From Leptolyngbya sp. SIOISBB (GTDB lineage Bacteria > Cyanobacteriota > Cyanobacteriia > Phormidesmidales > Phormidesmidaceae), in NCBI GenBank assembly GCA_010671905.1, contig JAAHII010000001.1:7216026-7280025 (forward strand): a stretch of 64,000 nt of DNA, written 5' to 3'. The notes beneath the pieces were generated by a model. That model was given only the letters and a program-made list of their open reading frames with translations, was not told the origin of the DNA and did not search any database. Each line of letters starts with the position of its first letter. The first letter of the stretch is position 1. Made by a program: the position numbers and the translations under genes. This document shows, one piece after another, positions 33,201-43,578 of the stretch.

Positions 33201-36200
33201 GGTATAGAGCACGTAGGCCAGGGTTTCTGCCGCGGTTGAGGTCGGTAGATTAGCGGTGCTTTGCTGGGCAATGGTCACTGCCTCAGTGTTCAGGGCCAGG
33301 AGCTGGCAGGCGGCAGACTCCAGCGGCAGGGTGATTGCTTGAGGCGTAATCACCAGGCTCAGTCCGGCATCCTCAATCATGAACTGGAGTCGCTCAGGCG
33401 GATAGTTGGGGTCGAGGGGCACGTAGGCACCGCCCGCTTTGAGAATCGCCAGCATCGCGACCATCGTTGCCGGACAGCGCTCAGCCCAGAGGCCAATCAG
33501 GGTATCGGGGGCAATCGCGGGCGATGCTCCGGAGGGGACAGCGAGGTGAGATCGCAAGTACCAGGCTAACTGATTAGCGCTTTCATTCAGGGCTTGATAG
33601 GTCAAGGACTGATCCCTAAAAATGAGCGCTGTGGCCGCTGGTGTCTTCTCCACCTGCTGCTCAAAAAGTTCGTGGATGCACAAGTGGCGCGGATAATCCG
33701 TCTGGGTCTGATGCCACTGCCAGAACTGACTGCGTTCAGCTGCTGACAGCAGCGGCAGCTCCGCGATCCGACTGCTGGGCTGCTCACAGATCGCGGCCAG
33801 CAAGGTGCAAAAGTGCCCTGCCATCCGCTGCATGGTGTCGGCCTCAAACAGGTCGGTGCGATATTCCAGCACGCCTTTTAATCCGGCGTGAGTGGGCCGC
33901 ATCGATAAGGTAAGGTCAAACTTGGCTGTCCCGCTTTCCAGAACGAGGGGCTCCCATTCCAGTCCCTCCATGGCCAGCGTGGGTAGTGGCGCATTTTGCA
34001 AGACAAACATGACTTGAAATAGGGGGGCATGGCTCCAACTGCGGGGCACTGCCAGCGCTTCCACTACCTGCTCAAAGGGGACAGACTGGTGAGCGTAGGC
34101 ATCCAGAGCCACCGCTCGCACCCGTCTCAGCAACTCCTCAAAGCGGGGATCGCCAGACAAATCGGTGCGCAACACCAGCGTGTTCACAAACATCCCAATC
34201 AAGCCTTCCAATTCAGCCTGGGGTCGGTTGGCGATGGGCGTGCCGATGACCAGATCCGTATAGCCGCTGTAGCGCTGCAAGAGCACCTGGAAAGCGGCCA
34301 GCAACGTCATAAACAGCGTCACCCCCTGCTGCTGACTGAGCTGTTCTAGCGCCTGGGTTTGCTCGATAGAAAGCTGAAACTCTGCGGTGGCTCCGGCCAA
34401 AGACTGCACTGCAGGGCGCGGCTGATCCGTCGGCAGTTCCAGCAAGGGGGGCGCACCCTGGAGCTGTTGTTGCCAGTACTCCAGTTGAGTGGGGGGCAAG
34501 GGCTGCTGCTGCCACGCCGCATAATCCACATACTGCAGCGGTAGCGGGGGCAGTTCAACCGCTCGGCCTGAGCGTAAGGCATCGTAAATTTGTGTCAGCT
34601 CCTGCACGAGAATCCCCATCGACCAGCCATCCGCAATGATGTGATGCAGGCACAGCACCACCACCTGGTCGAGCGCGGCAAGCCTTAGTACCCGGATCCG
34701 CAACAATGGCCCTTGACTCAAATCAAACGGCGTCCGCGCTTCCCGCTGCAGCTGTTCGCGAATTTGGGCCTGCTGCTGGGCCTGATCAAGCCCACTCAAG
34801 TCAATTGTGGAAATCGCGATCGCTGCCTCCGCCTGAATCGTGATTGCGGCTTGCCCCTCAACCTCTTTGAAGGCGGTTCGCAGCACTTCATGGCGCTCAA
34901 GCATCTGCGCCAAACTCTGTTGCAGCCGGTCGATTGACAAGTCTCCTTGGACTCGCACTGCGGTCGGAATGATGTAGAACGGGCTCTCCGGTTCCAATTG
35001 CGCCAACACCCACTGTCGCTGTTGGGCATCGGAGAGCGGGAGCATCCCGGCCCGCTCAATTGGCTGAATGGGCGCTAGGGTTGCAGGGCTGTCGCCTGCT
35101 TTCAATGTGTCGATTTCGGCAGCGAGTTGAGACAGAGTGGGGGATTCAAACAGCGATCGCACCGGTAACTCGACAGCAAAGGCCTGCCGTACCTGGGCCA
35201 CCACCCGCGTCGCCAGCAGGGAATGACCGCCTAGCTCGAAAAAGTTGTTATCGCGGCCAATACTGTTTTGCCCTAAAACGGCTGTCCAAATATTAGTGAG
35301 CAATTCTTCTGTGAGGGTGCGAGGAACCGTCGATGCCTGTGCGGTCTCGGTTTGTTCTAGCGCTGGCAGAGCGCTGCGATCGACTTTGCCATTGGGCGTT
35401 AGGGGTAGGGCATCGAGTACGACAAACTGGCTAGGCACCATGTAGGCCGGCAGATGCTGGGCGAGGAGGTGGGGGAGTGAATGCGGTGATGAGGGGATGG
35501 GGGGATGAGGGGGATGAGTTTTGAGTTTTGAGTTCTGAATTCAAAATTGATAATTCAGAACTCAAAACTACGTAAGCGACCAGTTGAGTCTCACCAGCGT
35601 TGTCCTCTCGCAGCACGACAATCGCTTGCGACACATCGGGGTGCTGAGTGAGGACGGCTTCGATTTCGCCGAGTTCGATACGGAAGCCGCGCAGCTTCAC
35701 CTGATGGTCGAGACGACCCAGGTATTCCAGGGTGCCGTCTTCACGGGTGCGGACGCGATCGCCAGTTCCATACAGTACCGACCCGGTAGGGGCGCAGGGC
35801 TCTGCGCCCAGGGCAAGCTCCAGGTGATGCGACCAGGATGCAGCATGGGGCGTACCGCCGTCCGCCCCAACGGCAGAAAACGGATTTGCCACAAACCGTT
35901 CTGTCGTTAAATCCTGACGCTGCCAATAGCCCGGACTGAGGCCCAAACCACCAATGTACAATTCGCCAGGGACACCGAGGGGCACCGGGCGCTGCTGGGC
36001 ATCGAGCACGTGAAACTGGGTGTTGGCAATGGGTGGTCCGATGGGGACGAAGCCGTCCGCTAACGTCGCCGCTTCTAGCTTCAGGGCCGCCGACCAAATA
36101 GTGGTTTCAGTGGGGCCATAGAGGTTCCAGAGTTCGGCTCCAGAGTTCAGCAGTCGCTGAGCCAGAGTAATCTCCAAAGCTTCGCCGCCGCAAAGCAGTT

Positions 36201-38403
36201 TCAAGTTGGCTTTACCAGACCAGCCGCTTTCGAGGAGCAGTCGCCAGGTGGCGGGGGTAGCCTGCATCAGGGTGACGTCATGATGCTCTAGTTGGGCTGC
36301 CAAACTTTGTGGATCTCGAACCGTATCCTGGCTAGCAACGACCAGAGTGCCACCTACGGTGAGCGGCAAGAACAGTTCCAAAGCAGCAATGTCAAAGGCG
36401 GGGGTCGTGACGGCAAGCAGCGTATCCTGAGCCGTCATGCCAGGAGCCTGGGCCATGCTGTTGAGCAGATTCGTCAGACTCTGATGCTGGATAGGAACGC
36501 CTTTGGGGGTGCCGGTGCTGCCGCTGGTGTAGATGAGGTAGGCGGGGTCATTGGAAGTGGGGGAGTGGCTGGGTAGCTGGGTGACAGGGTGGCTGGGTTG
36601 GGTGGTGATGTGAGCCTGGTGTGGTCGTACATCTAGAACTTGAACTCCCATTGAATGGACTATTTCAGCCGTTTCAATAGCACTGTCCACCGTCTCACCT
36701 GGTGCTGTAATTAGCAGCGACACCTGGGCGTCTTTGAGGATGAACCGCAGTCGCTCGACGGGATAGGTGGGGTCGAGGGGGACGTAGACGGCACCGGTCT
36801 TAAGGATGGCTAGTAGGGTGACCACCAGTTCGGCAGAGCGTTCCAGGCAGAGGGCGAGGCGATCGCCTGGCTGAACGCCCTGTTGCACCAAGTGATGGGC
36901 AAGCTGATTGGTCCGCTGGTCGAGTTCCTGGTAGCTGAGGGAGATTTCCTCAAAAATGACGGCGGTGGTGGCGGGGGTAACTTGAGCTTGGTCGGCAATC
37001 AACTCATGGACGCAGCGGTCTGGGATAGGTTGGTCAGTTTGGTTCCACGCTTGGAGCTGCTGCTGAGTGGGAGTGAGCAGGGGAAGCTGGCCGGTGGAGG
37101 CTTCGGGAGCGGCCATGATACCTGTCAGCACCGTTTCCAGATGGCCTAGCAGACGTTGAATGGCAACACGAGGAAAGCGATCGCGATCGTAATTCACCCT
37201 TAACGCCAAGGTTTCACCCGGTATGACGACCAGGGCTAAGGGATAGTTGGTCTGCTCAAACCCCTGGCCTTCTTGAATGATGAGACCACTGCTGTCATCG
37301 GTGAGAGCCGCAGTCAAGGAAACGGGATAGTTCTCAAACACCAGCAGGCTCTCGAATATAGGCGTGCCGTGGGGCACTGCACTCCAAGATTGGATATCAG
37401 TGAGGGAACTGAAGGCGTAGGTTTCGCGATCGCGCTGAGCTTTTTGAATCTGCTGAAGCCAAGACAACAATGGCATCGCTGGGGACAACGCCACCCGCAC
37501 CGGCACGGTGTTGATGAACAACCCCACGATAGAGTCTGAGCCTGGCAGGGTCGGAGGGCGTCCAGCCACCGTGGCCCCAAACACCACCTCTAAAGTGCCA
37601 CTGTAGCGGCTCAGCACTAGTGCCCAGGCTCCTTGGAACAGCGTGTTCAGGGTCAGGTGGTAGCGCTGGGCAAAGGCATTCAAATCAGCCGTCAGGGTTT
37701 GGGACAGCGTATGCCACTGATTGTAGTGTTCTGAGTGAGGGGTGTTCGGGGTGGGTCGTGAGCGATCGATGCCCAGCGGCGTGGGCGCGTGGAAGTCAGC
37801 CAGAGCCTGCTGCCAGTAAGTCTGGGCGGCCTGCTGATCTTGTTGCTGTAGCCAGAGAATGTAGTCCCGATAGGGGCAGGGTGAGGGCAGGGTGAGGGCT
37901 TGCCCCTGACGCTGAGCGGTGTAGAAAGCCAGGACTTCTTTGATCAGGAGGGCATTGCACCAGCCGTCCATCAGCAGGTGATGGTGGCTCCAGACAAAGC
38001 GATACCGTTCGGGGCTGAGCTGGAAGAGGACACAGCGCATCAGGGGCGGCTGATCGAGGCGAAAGCCCTGGGTGCGATCGCTCTGCAAAAATGCCGCCAG
38101 CTTTGCTTCCTGTTGCGGCTCCGATAGGGTCTGCCAATCGGCCTCAATCCACGGCAGTTCGGCGCTAGCGTAAACCACCTGCAGGGGTTTATCTGCCTCC
38201 TCCCAGTAGAAGGCCGTGCGTAGTACGGCATGGCGTTCGACGACGGCTTGCCAAGCCCGTTTGAAAGCGGCAACATCCAAAGACCCAGCCAGCAGACAGC
38301 TACGCTGCTCGAAATAGACGCCCGACGCCGGTGCATACAGGGTGTGAAACAACATGCCCTGCTGCATCGGGGAGAGTTCGTAGATATCCTGTACAGTCGT
38401 CAT
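30246..38403 (-). CDS. NRPS bimodule C-A(Gly)-PCP-C-A(Val)-PCP-E, one apparent frameshift
   Basis: Reads as 2718 residues after removing one base at 35509-35513. First C (38380-37080) is of the D-accepting type (LSPMQQGMLFH, HHHLLMDGW), matching the epimerase upstream. A1 code D-I-L-Q-L-G-L-I-W(-K) is the standard Gly code. PCP with FFELGGHSLL. Second C (35080-33770) has LSDAQQRQWVLAQL and HHIIADGWS, an L-accepting type. A2 code D-A-F-W-L-G-G-T-F(-K) indicates Val. PCP with [10 protein letters not shown], then E (31660-30300) with HHLVVDGLSWRIL, so D-Val is expected. It starts 4 bases after the upstream stop. A1 is nearly identical in DNA to A1 of NRPS 10. Both A domains carry the 86-base palindromic insert and repeat cassettes. 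Confidence 0.92.
30256..30262 (-). promoter_or_regulatory. Strong ribosome binding site of NRPS 7
   Basis: AAGGAGG on the minus strand, 9 bases before ATG 30246. It lies inside the last codons of NRPS 6, whose TAA shares its final A with this ATG (TAATG coupling). Confidence 0.8.
32040..32225 (-). repeat. Compound repeat cassette, A8-A10 loop of NRPS 6 (Val)
   Basis: Heptamers plus a TTTTGAG/GAATTC snap-back, very similar to 7720-7932 although the two A domains activate different residues. Confidence 0.83.
32449..32534 (-). repeat. Palindromic insert in A6-A7 loop, copy in NRPS 6 (Val)
   Basis: Both ends are intact (GTAGGGGCG and CGCCCCTAC). Found here in a Val domain whose core is otherwise unlike the Gly and Ala domains. 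Confidence 0.85.
35445..35572 (-). repeat. Repeat cassette, A8-A10 loop of NRPS 6 (Gly)
   Basis: Same arrangement as at 27300-27425, with one extra G that breaks the frame. Confidence 0.8.
35509..35513 (-). other. Apparent +1 frameshift, A-PCP linker of NRPS 6
   Basis: Five G where the homologous linker at 27.36 kb has four. With four, the frame runs through LAQHLPAYMVPSQF; with five it ends at a stop after GLHGA. Confidence 0.88.
35640..36605 (-). repeat. Segmental duplication, copy 2 (Gly A domain of NRPS 6)
   Basis: Intact-frame partner of 11340-12300. A third, more diverged Gly A domain lies at 27480-28500. Confidence 0.9.
35786..35871 (-). repeat. Palindromic insert in A6-A7 loop, copy in NRPS 6 (Gly)
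   Basis: Left end intact, right end CGCCCCAAC, the same decay as in the copy at 11483. Confidence 0.82.
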
Positions 38404-38407
38404 CGCG

Positions 38408-41400
38408 CTAGTTCCCCCGAATCTTGCTGAAGAGCTGATCCAACTGCGCTTGGTTCACCCGCGCTGCCGCAAAATCGGACGGGGTATAGTTGGCGGCGGT
38501 CGTGGGCTGGGCCGGTGGGACCAAGTATGACCGCAGCGTGGCGAGATATCGTTGAGTCAAGGTTTCGAGAGTGGCGCGGCGATGCACGGATTGACTGTAG
38601 CGCCAGATCACCTGCAGCTGGCCCTCTCGAATCAGGGCAATCACCTCTAGCAAATAGCGACGGTCTCCTAATGGACTGCGGAGTGGCCCCACCGACTCAG
38701 TGGCCAGGGACTGAATCAACCCTTGGGAATCAGGTGCAGCGTCGAGCCGCACCTGGCCCAAATAGTTAAAGCTGATGGCAGCCGGGGAAACTAAAGTCGG
38801 ATCCGGCTCGGTAGCTAGATAGTGCAGCATACCGTAGCCCAAGCCTTGATGGGGCACTGCCCGTAACTGCTCTTTTACTGACCGGAGCTGCTCGGCCATG
38901 GTCCCCGAGGGCATGGCTAACCGCAGCGGATAAATAGTCGTCAACCAACCCACGGTGCGAGACACATCCCAGGCCGATGAGTCTTGCAAACTTTGCAAAT
39001 CCAGGTCGCGACCATGACCCTCTAGATCAATCAGCACGTTAGCAGACTGCGTCCAGGGCTTCAGCGTTTGGCCCAGAACGGTTAGCAGCACCTCATTGAC
39101 CTGAGTGTGGTAAGTCTGGGTAGCCATCGCCAACAGCGCTTGGGTTTGCGTGGCATCCAGCCCGATGGAAATTTTCTCCATTGATGCCACGGTGTTGCCG
39201 TCGGCACTGGCCGCAAAATCTACGGGAATCGCTGCCGTGGGGACGCACACGTCTCGCCAGTAGGAGCGCTCAGCCTCAAAGTGGTCGGACTGCGCCAGCG
39301 CTACCAATTGCTGCGCCCAAGCCTGGATGGAATGGGTCTTAGGCGGCAGCCGGACTTCACTTCCCGCCGCCAATTGTTGATAAGCCGTCACCAAATCAGT
39401 CAGCAGAATGCGCCACGAGACTCCATCCACGATTAAATGATGGGCAATCAGGAGCAGGCGATCGCCCCGTTCCCCCAGTCGCACCCGCACCGCCCGCAAT
39501 AGCGGCCCGACCGATAGATGCAAGCTCGCCTGCCAATTAGCTGCTGCTGTAGCCCATGCGGCAGCCTGAGCATCGGCAGGCAAGTGAGATAGATCGCACT
39601 CATCGAGCGCTACAGTGACGGCATCCGGGCTCTGAATGACCTGCTGCCAGGTCCCTGCTTCGCAAAAGAAGTGCGATCGCAAACCGTCATGATGCACCGC
39701 TAACGCCTGCAAAGCCTGGGCCAGTAGCTCCGACTGTGCTTCCGAGTTCACCGTCACGATCACTGCTTGATTGTAATGATGGGGCTCTGGCTGTGCTTGG
39801 GCAAAAAAGTCTCGCTGAATCGGCAGCAGCGGCACCGTTCCTGTCACCGGCTCTTGGGAAATAGCAGAGAGGGCTCGTACTTCTGCGACTATCGCTAACT
39901 CCGCCACCGTCTGATGCTGAAACAGCTGACGCGGTGCCAGATGTAGCCCGATCTGGTGGGCTCTGGCAATAATTTGCATCGCCAGAATCGAATCCCCACC
40001 CAGTTCAAAAGAAATTGTCGTGAATACCCACAGCATCGCGCTGCAGCACCTCAGCCCAAACGGCTGCTAACTGCTGTTCGGCCTCTGTTGACGGCGCATG
40101 CTCAACACCATTCGCGATCGCCTCGATTTGCGGTAGCGGCAACGCCTGTCGATCCACCTTGCCATTCACCGTCAGCGGCAGCGCCTCCAGGATGACAAAG
40201 TGATCGGGGCGCATGTAAGCGGGGAGTTTGTCAGCAAGAAACTGATGTAGGCGGTTGGAGAGTGGATGGGCTTCGGCGTGAGTGCTCAGCCGAACGGGGG
40301 ATGGGGGGACGAGTTTTGAGTTTTGAAGGGTATCGAACTGAGAATTCAAAACTGAGAATTCAAAACTCTCTGCTTCTGCCTGTTCCCTATTCCCTATTCC
40401 CTGTTCCTTAATACCTGCTACCTTTTCCACGACATAGGCAACCAACTTGGCAGCTGCGCCTAAATCTTCACGCCGTATCACAACGGCTTGCTCCACATCG
40501 GGATGCTGACAGAGAGCGGCTTCAATTTCGCCCGGTTCGATTCGGTAGCCGCGCAGTTTGATCTGGTCGTCCATACGGCCCAGATATTCGAGAATGCCGT
40601 CCGGGCGGTAGCGAACGCGATCGCCGGTCTTGTAAAGAGGGGATGGGGGGATGGGGGGATGGGGGGGATGAATAAGAGGTTTGAGTTTTAAGGTTTGAGT
40701 TTTGAATGGCACCGCATTGAGAACTCAAAACTGAGCATTCAAAACTCTTTGCTTCTGCCTTCTGCCTTCTGCCTTCTGCCTTCCCATAAAACGGATTCGG
40801 CACAAACCGTTCGGCGGTCAGCTCGGGTCGGTTTAGGTAGCCGCGCGCGACGCCTGCGCCACCGATATAAAGTTCGCCAGGGACGCCGATCGGGACGGGT
40901 TCTAAATCAGGGGCAAGGACGTAGAGCTGCACATTGGCGATGGGACGACCAATGGGGACAGTGTCAGCGGTGAAATCGAGGGGCACATCGTAGACGCAGC
41001 AGCCAACAACGGCTTCGGTAGGGCCGTACTCGTTAACAAGACGCAGTTGGGGAAAGTTCTGTCGCCAGGGAGCGATGTTGTGACCAGAGAGGGCTTCGCC
41101 GCCGAGGATGAGGGCTTGGGTGGGGGAGTGGGGGAGTGGAGGAGTGGGAGAGTGGGGGAGTGGGGGAGTGGGGGGAAGGACTAAAGGTTCGAGGGCCTTG
41201 AGGTGGGCGGGGGTGAGTTTAACCAGGCCAAAAGCATTGCTGCCATGAAGGGCTTGACTGAGGGCTTCAAGCTCGTGGGTTTCGGGTAGGAGGGTGACAG
41301 TTTGGCCCACTAACAAGGGCGTGAACAGGCTGGTGATGGTGGCGTCAAAACCGATGGCGGACTGTACGGGCGCACCGCCCGCCGCGACGGGGTAAGTCTG

Positions 41401-43480
41401 GATTGCCCAGTTCAGGTAGTTGCTCAGTCCCTGATGGGTTAGCAGGGTCCCTTTCGGCTGGCCCGTAGAACCGGAAGTGTAAATGACATAGGCCAAATTT
41501 TCAGGATCAAGGCTGATATTGGGATTATGGTCAGGGGCTTGAGCAATGCGATCGCGATCGCGGCTCAAATCTACCATTGGATGGGCACCGCCCACGATTT
41601 CTGCTAACGTCTCGGCCCGTGACGTCACCACCAGCGCCACTTGAGCATCGGTCAGCAGCCAGTGCACCCGTTCTGCAGGCAGACTGGGATCGATGGGCAC
41701 ATAGGTTCCCCCCTGCCTTGAGCACCCCGAGCAGGGCCACCATCAACTCAACGGAGCGAGAGAGATGAATACCGACCAAGGTCTCAGGGCGAATACCTTG
41801 GGCTTTGAGAATGTGAGCGAGTTGATTGGCGTGGCGATTGAGCTGGCGATAGGTGAGCTGCTGATTGGGATCCGTGACCGCGATCGCGTCTGGCGTTTGG
41901 GTTACCTGTTGCTCAAATCGCTGGTGGAAGCACTGGGGGGGCTGAGAGACGGAGGTCTGATTCCAGGTCACCAACAGCTGATGCCGTTCCGCTGGACCCA
42001 GGAGGGGTACTTCGGCCAACGGGCGATCGGGATAGGCGAGAATACCTGCCAGCAGGGTCTGAAAATGCCCCAGCATGCGCTGAATGCGGGCTTCGTCAAA
42101 CAAGTCCACGCGATATTCCACCGCCAGTAGCAGGCCGTCCTCCCGTTCGATGCCGTGCCAGGTCAGATCAAACTTGGTTTGGCCCGGATCGAGCCAGGTC
42201 TGCTGAACGTCCAAACCTGGCAGATTCAGGTCAAGATTTGCCGCGTTTTGTCTTTGATAGCCGCTTTGCAACTGAAACATCACCTGAAACAGCGGATTCT
42301 GGCTGAGGTCGCGATCGGGCTGCAGGGCTTCGACGACCTGGGCAAAGGGAACTTCCCCATGCTGGAAGGCATCGGCGGTGACTTGTCTGACCTGTCTCAA
42401 CAGCTCCCGAAACGTCATCCTGCTGGTGAAGCGAGTCCGCAGCACCAGGGTATTGACGAAAAAGCCAATCAGCGGTTCGACCTCGGGATGGTTACGGTTG
42501 GCCACGGGCACCCCGACCCCGATATCCGCTTGGGCAGTGTAGCGGTGCAGTAACAGCTTAAACGCCGCTAATAGGGTCATGAAAAGAGTCGTCCCACTCT
42601 GCTGACTGAGAGTTTTCAGCGCCGTGACGCAGTCTGATGAGAGGGTGTCGGTGCAGGTGCGGCTGGTGAAATTGGGCACCGCCGGACGTGGGCGATCCGT
42701 CGGCAGTTCTAACGCTGGCAACCCCGAAAGTTGCCGTCGCCAGTAGTTAACTTGGGTATGGCAAGCCTCACTCTGCAGCCATCGCTGTTGCCACAGGGTA
42801 TAGTCGGCGTACTGAATGGGGAGTGGTGGCAGAGAGGGGATAGCAGAATTCGTAAAATCCCGATACAGGGTCGCCAGTTCCCGCATTAGCACCCCACGGG
42901 ACCAACCATCCGCCACGAGATGATGCAGCACCAGCAGCAAAATGGCTGTCGTTTCATCCAGCCGCAGCAGACGACTACGGAGTAGCGGGTCGCGACTAAG
43001 ATCGAACGGCTGCTTGACACATTGTTCCGTGAGTCGCTTGACTTCAGCAGCGATCGCGGCCTTTGGCAACAAGCTCAAGTTAGTCACCGATAAGGGTGCC
43101 GCTAAGCCGTGAGACAGAATCTGTTGATAGGGCTGCCCTGATGGCGCGACAAACTGCGTTCTCAGACTTTCGTGACGCTGGACGATGGCACTCAAGCTGT
43201 GCTCCAAAGCTTTGATATCAAGGGCTCCGGTTAACTGCCAAGAAAGCCCGATGTGATAGGCCGAACTCTCGGGAGCAAGCTGATGCAGCACCCAGAGATT
43301 TTGCTGCGCCGGCGATAGGGGCACGATCGGGGGGCGGGGCTGAGGTACCAAGGGAGACACCGCAGCCACTGGTGACAAACCCTGCTGCTGCAACCGCTGC
43401 GCCAACAACGCTCGCCGCTCTGGGGAGAGGGCGGCGATACGCTGCTGCAAAGCTTCAAAATTGGGTCGCGGGTCTGTCAT
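38408..43480 (-). CDS. NRPS module C-A(Asn-like)-PCP-E, three apparent frameshifts
   Basis: A single module of 1689 residues after removing three extra bases (41708-41713, 40661-40667, 40007-40010). C domain (43350-42000) with HHLVADGWS, accepting the polyketide chain. A domain (41930-40170): the specificity positions read D-A-T-K-I-G-E-V-G(-K), closest to the Asn code DLTKLGEVGK. PCP with the NFFELGGDS motif, which itself contains a frameshift. E domain (39850-38450) with [13 protein letters not shown], so the residue should be released as the D form. The C-terminal helix resembles a COM donor. The chosen start is ATG 43480, which gives a normal NRPS N-terminus ([16 protein letters not shown]); GTG 43573 is an in-frame alternative. 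The A domain carries three different repeat inserts, one of them next to the substrate-code region. Confidence 0.85.
40007..40010 (-). other. Apparent +1 frameshift, PCP of NRPS 5
   Basis: Four A (plus strand) where three would read DNFFELGGDS, the phosphopantetheine attachment motif. As written, the frame ends in a stop after FF. Confidence 0.88.
40250..40430 (-). repeat. Compound repeat cassette, A8-A10 loop of NRPS 5
   Basis: Heptamers, then TTTTGAG/GAATTC units, encoding [19 protein letters not shown] and FDTLQNSKL. Confidence 0.8.
40636..40795 (-). repeat. Repeat cassette, A6-A7 loop of NRPS 5
   Basis: CTTCTGC heptamers ([10 protein letters not shown]), a TTTTGAG snap-back and GATGGGGG runs, in place of the palindromic element found here in other A domains. 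Confidence 0.8.
40661..40667 (-). other. Apparent +1 frameshift, A domain insert of NRPS 5
   Basis: A run of seven G inside a GATGGGGG tract. Removing one G joins the insert in frame to [15 protein letters not shown]. The exact run is uncertain because the tract has several similar ones. Confidence 0.75.
41112..41180 (-). repeat. GAGTGGGG tract in the A domain core of NRPS 5
   Basis: About seven units encoding [19 protein letters not shown] between [13 protein letters not shown] and ALILGGEA. This is inside the substrate-pocket half of the domain, so less expected than the linker sites. Confidence 0.8.
41708..41713 (-). other. Apparent +1 frameshift, A domain of NRPS 5
   Basis: A run of six C (plus strand). 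Five restore [12 protein letters not shown]; six give [11 protein letters not shown] and leave the frame. Confidence 0.85.
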
Positions 43481-43578
43481 ACCAGTGGGTAATAGGTGGT
43501 CAATAGAACCGCCATTGCTTTGGTCGGTTCTATCGTTGAGATTGAAATCTGGATCTTGGGATGCCTCAGGCACCGAGG

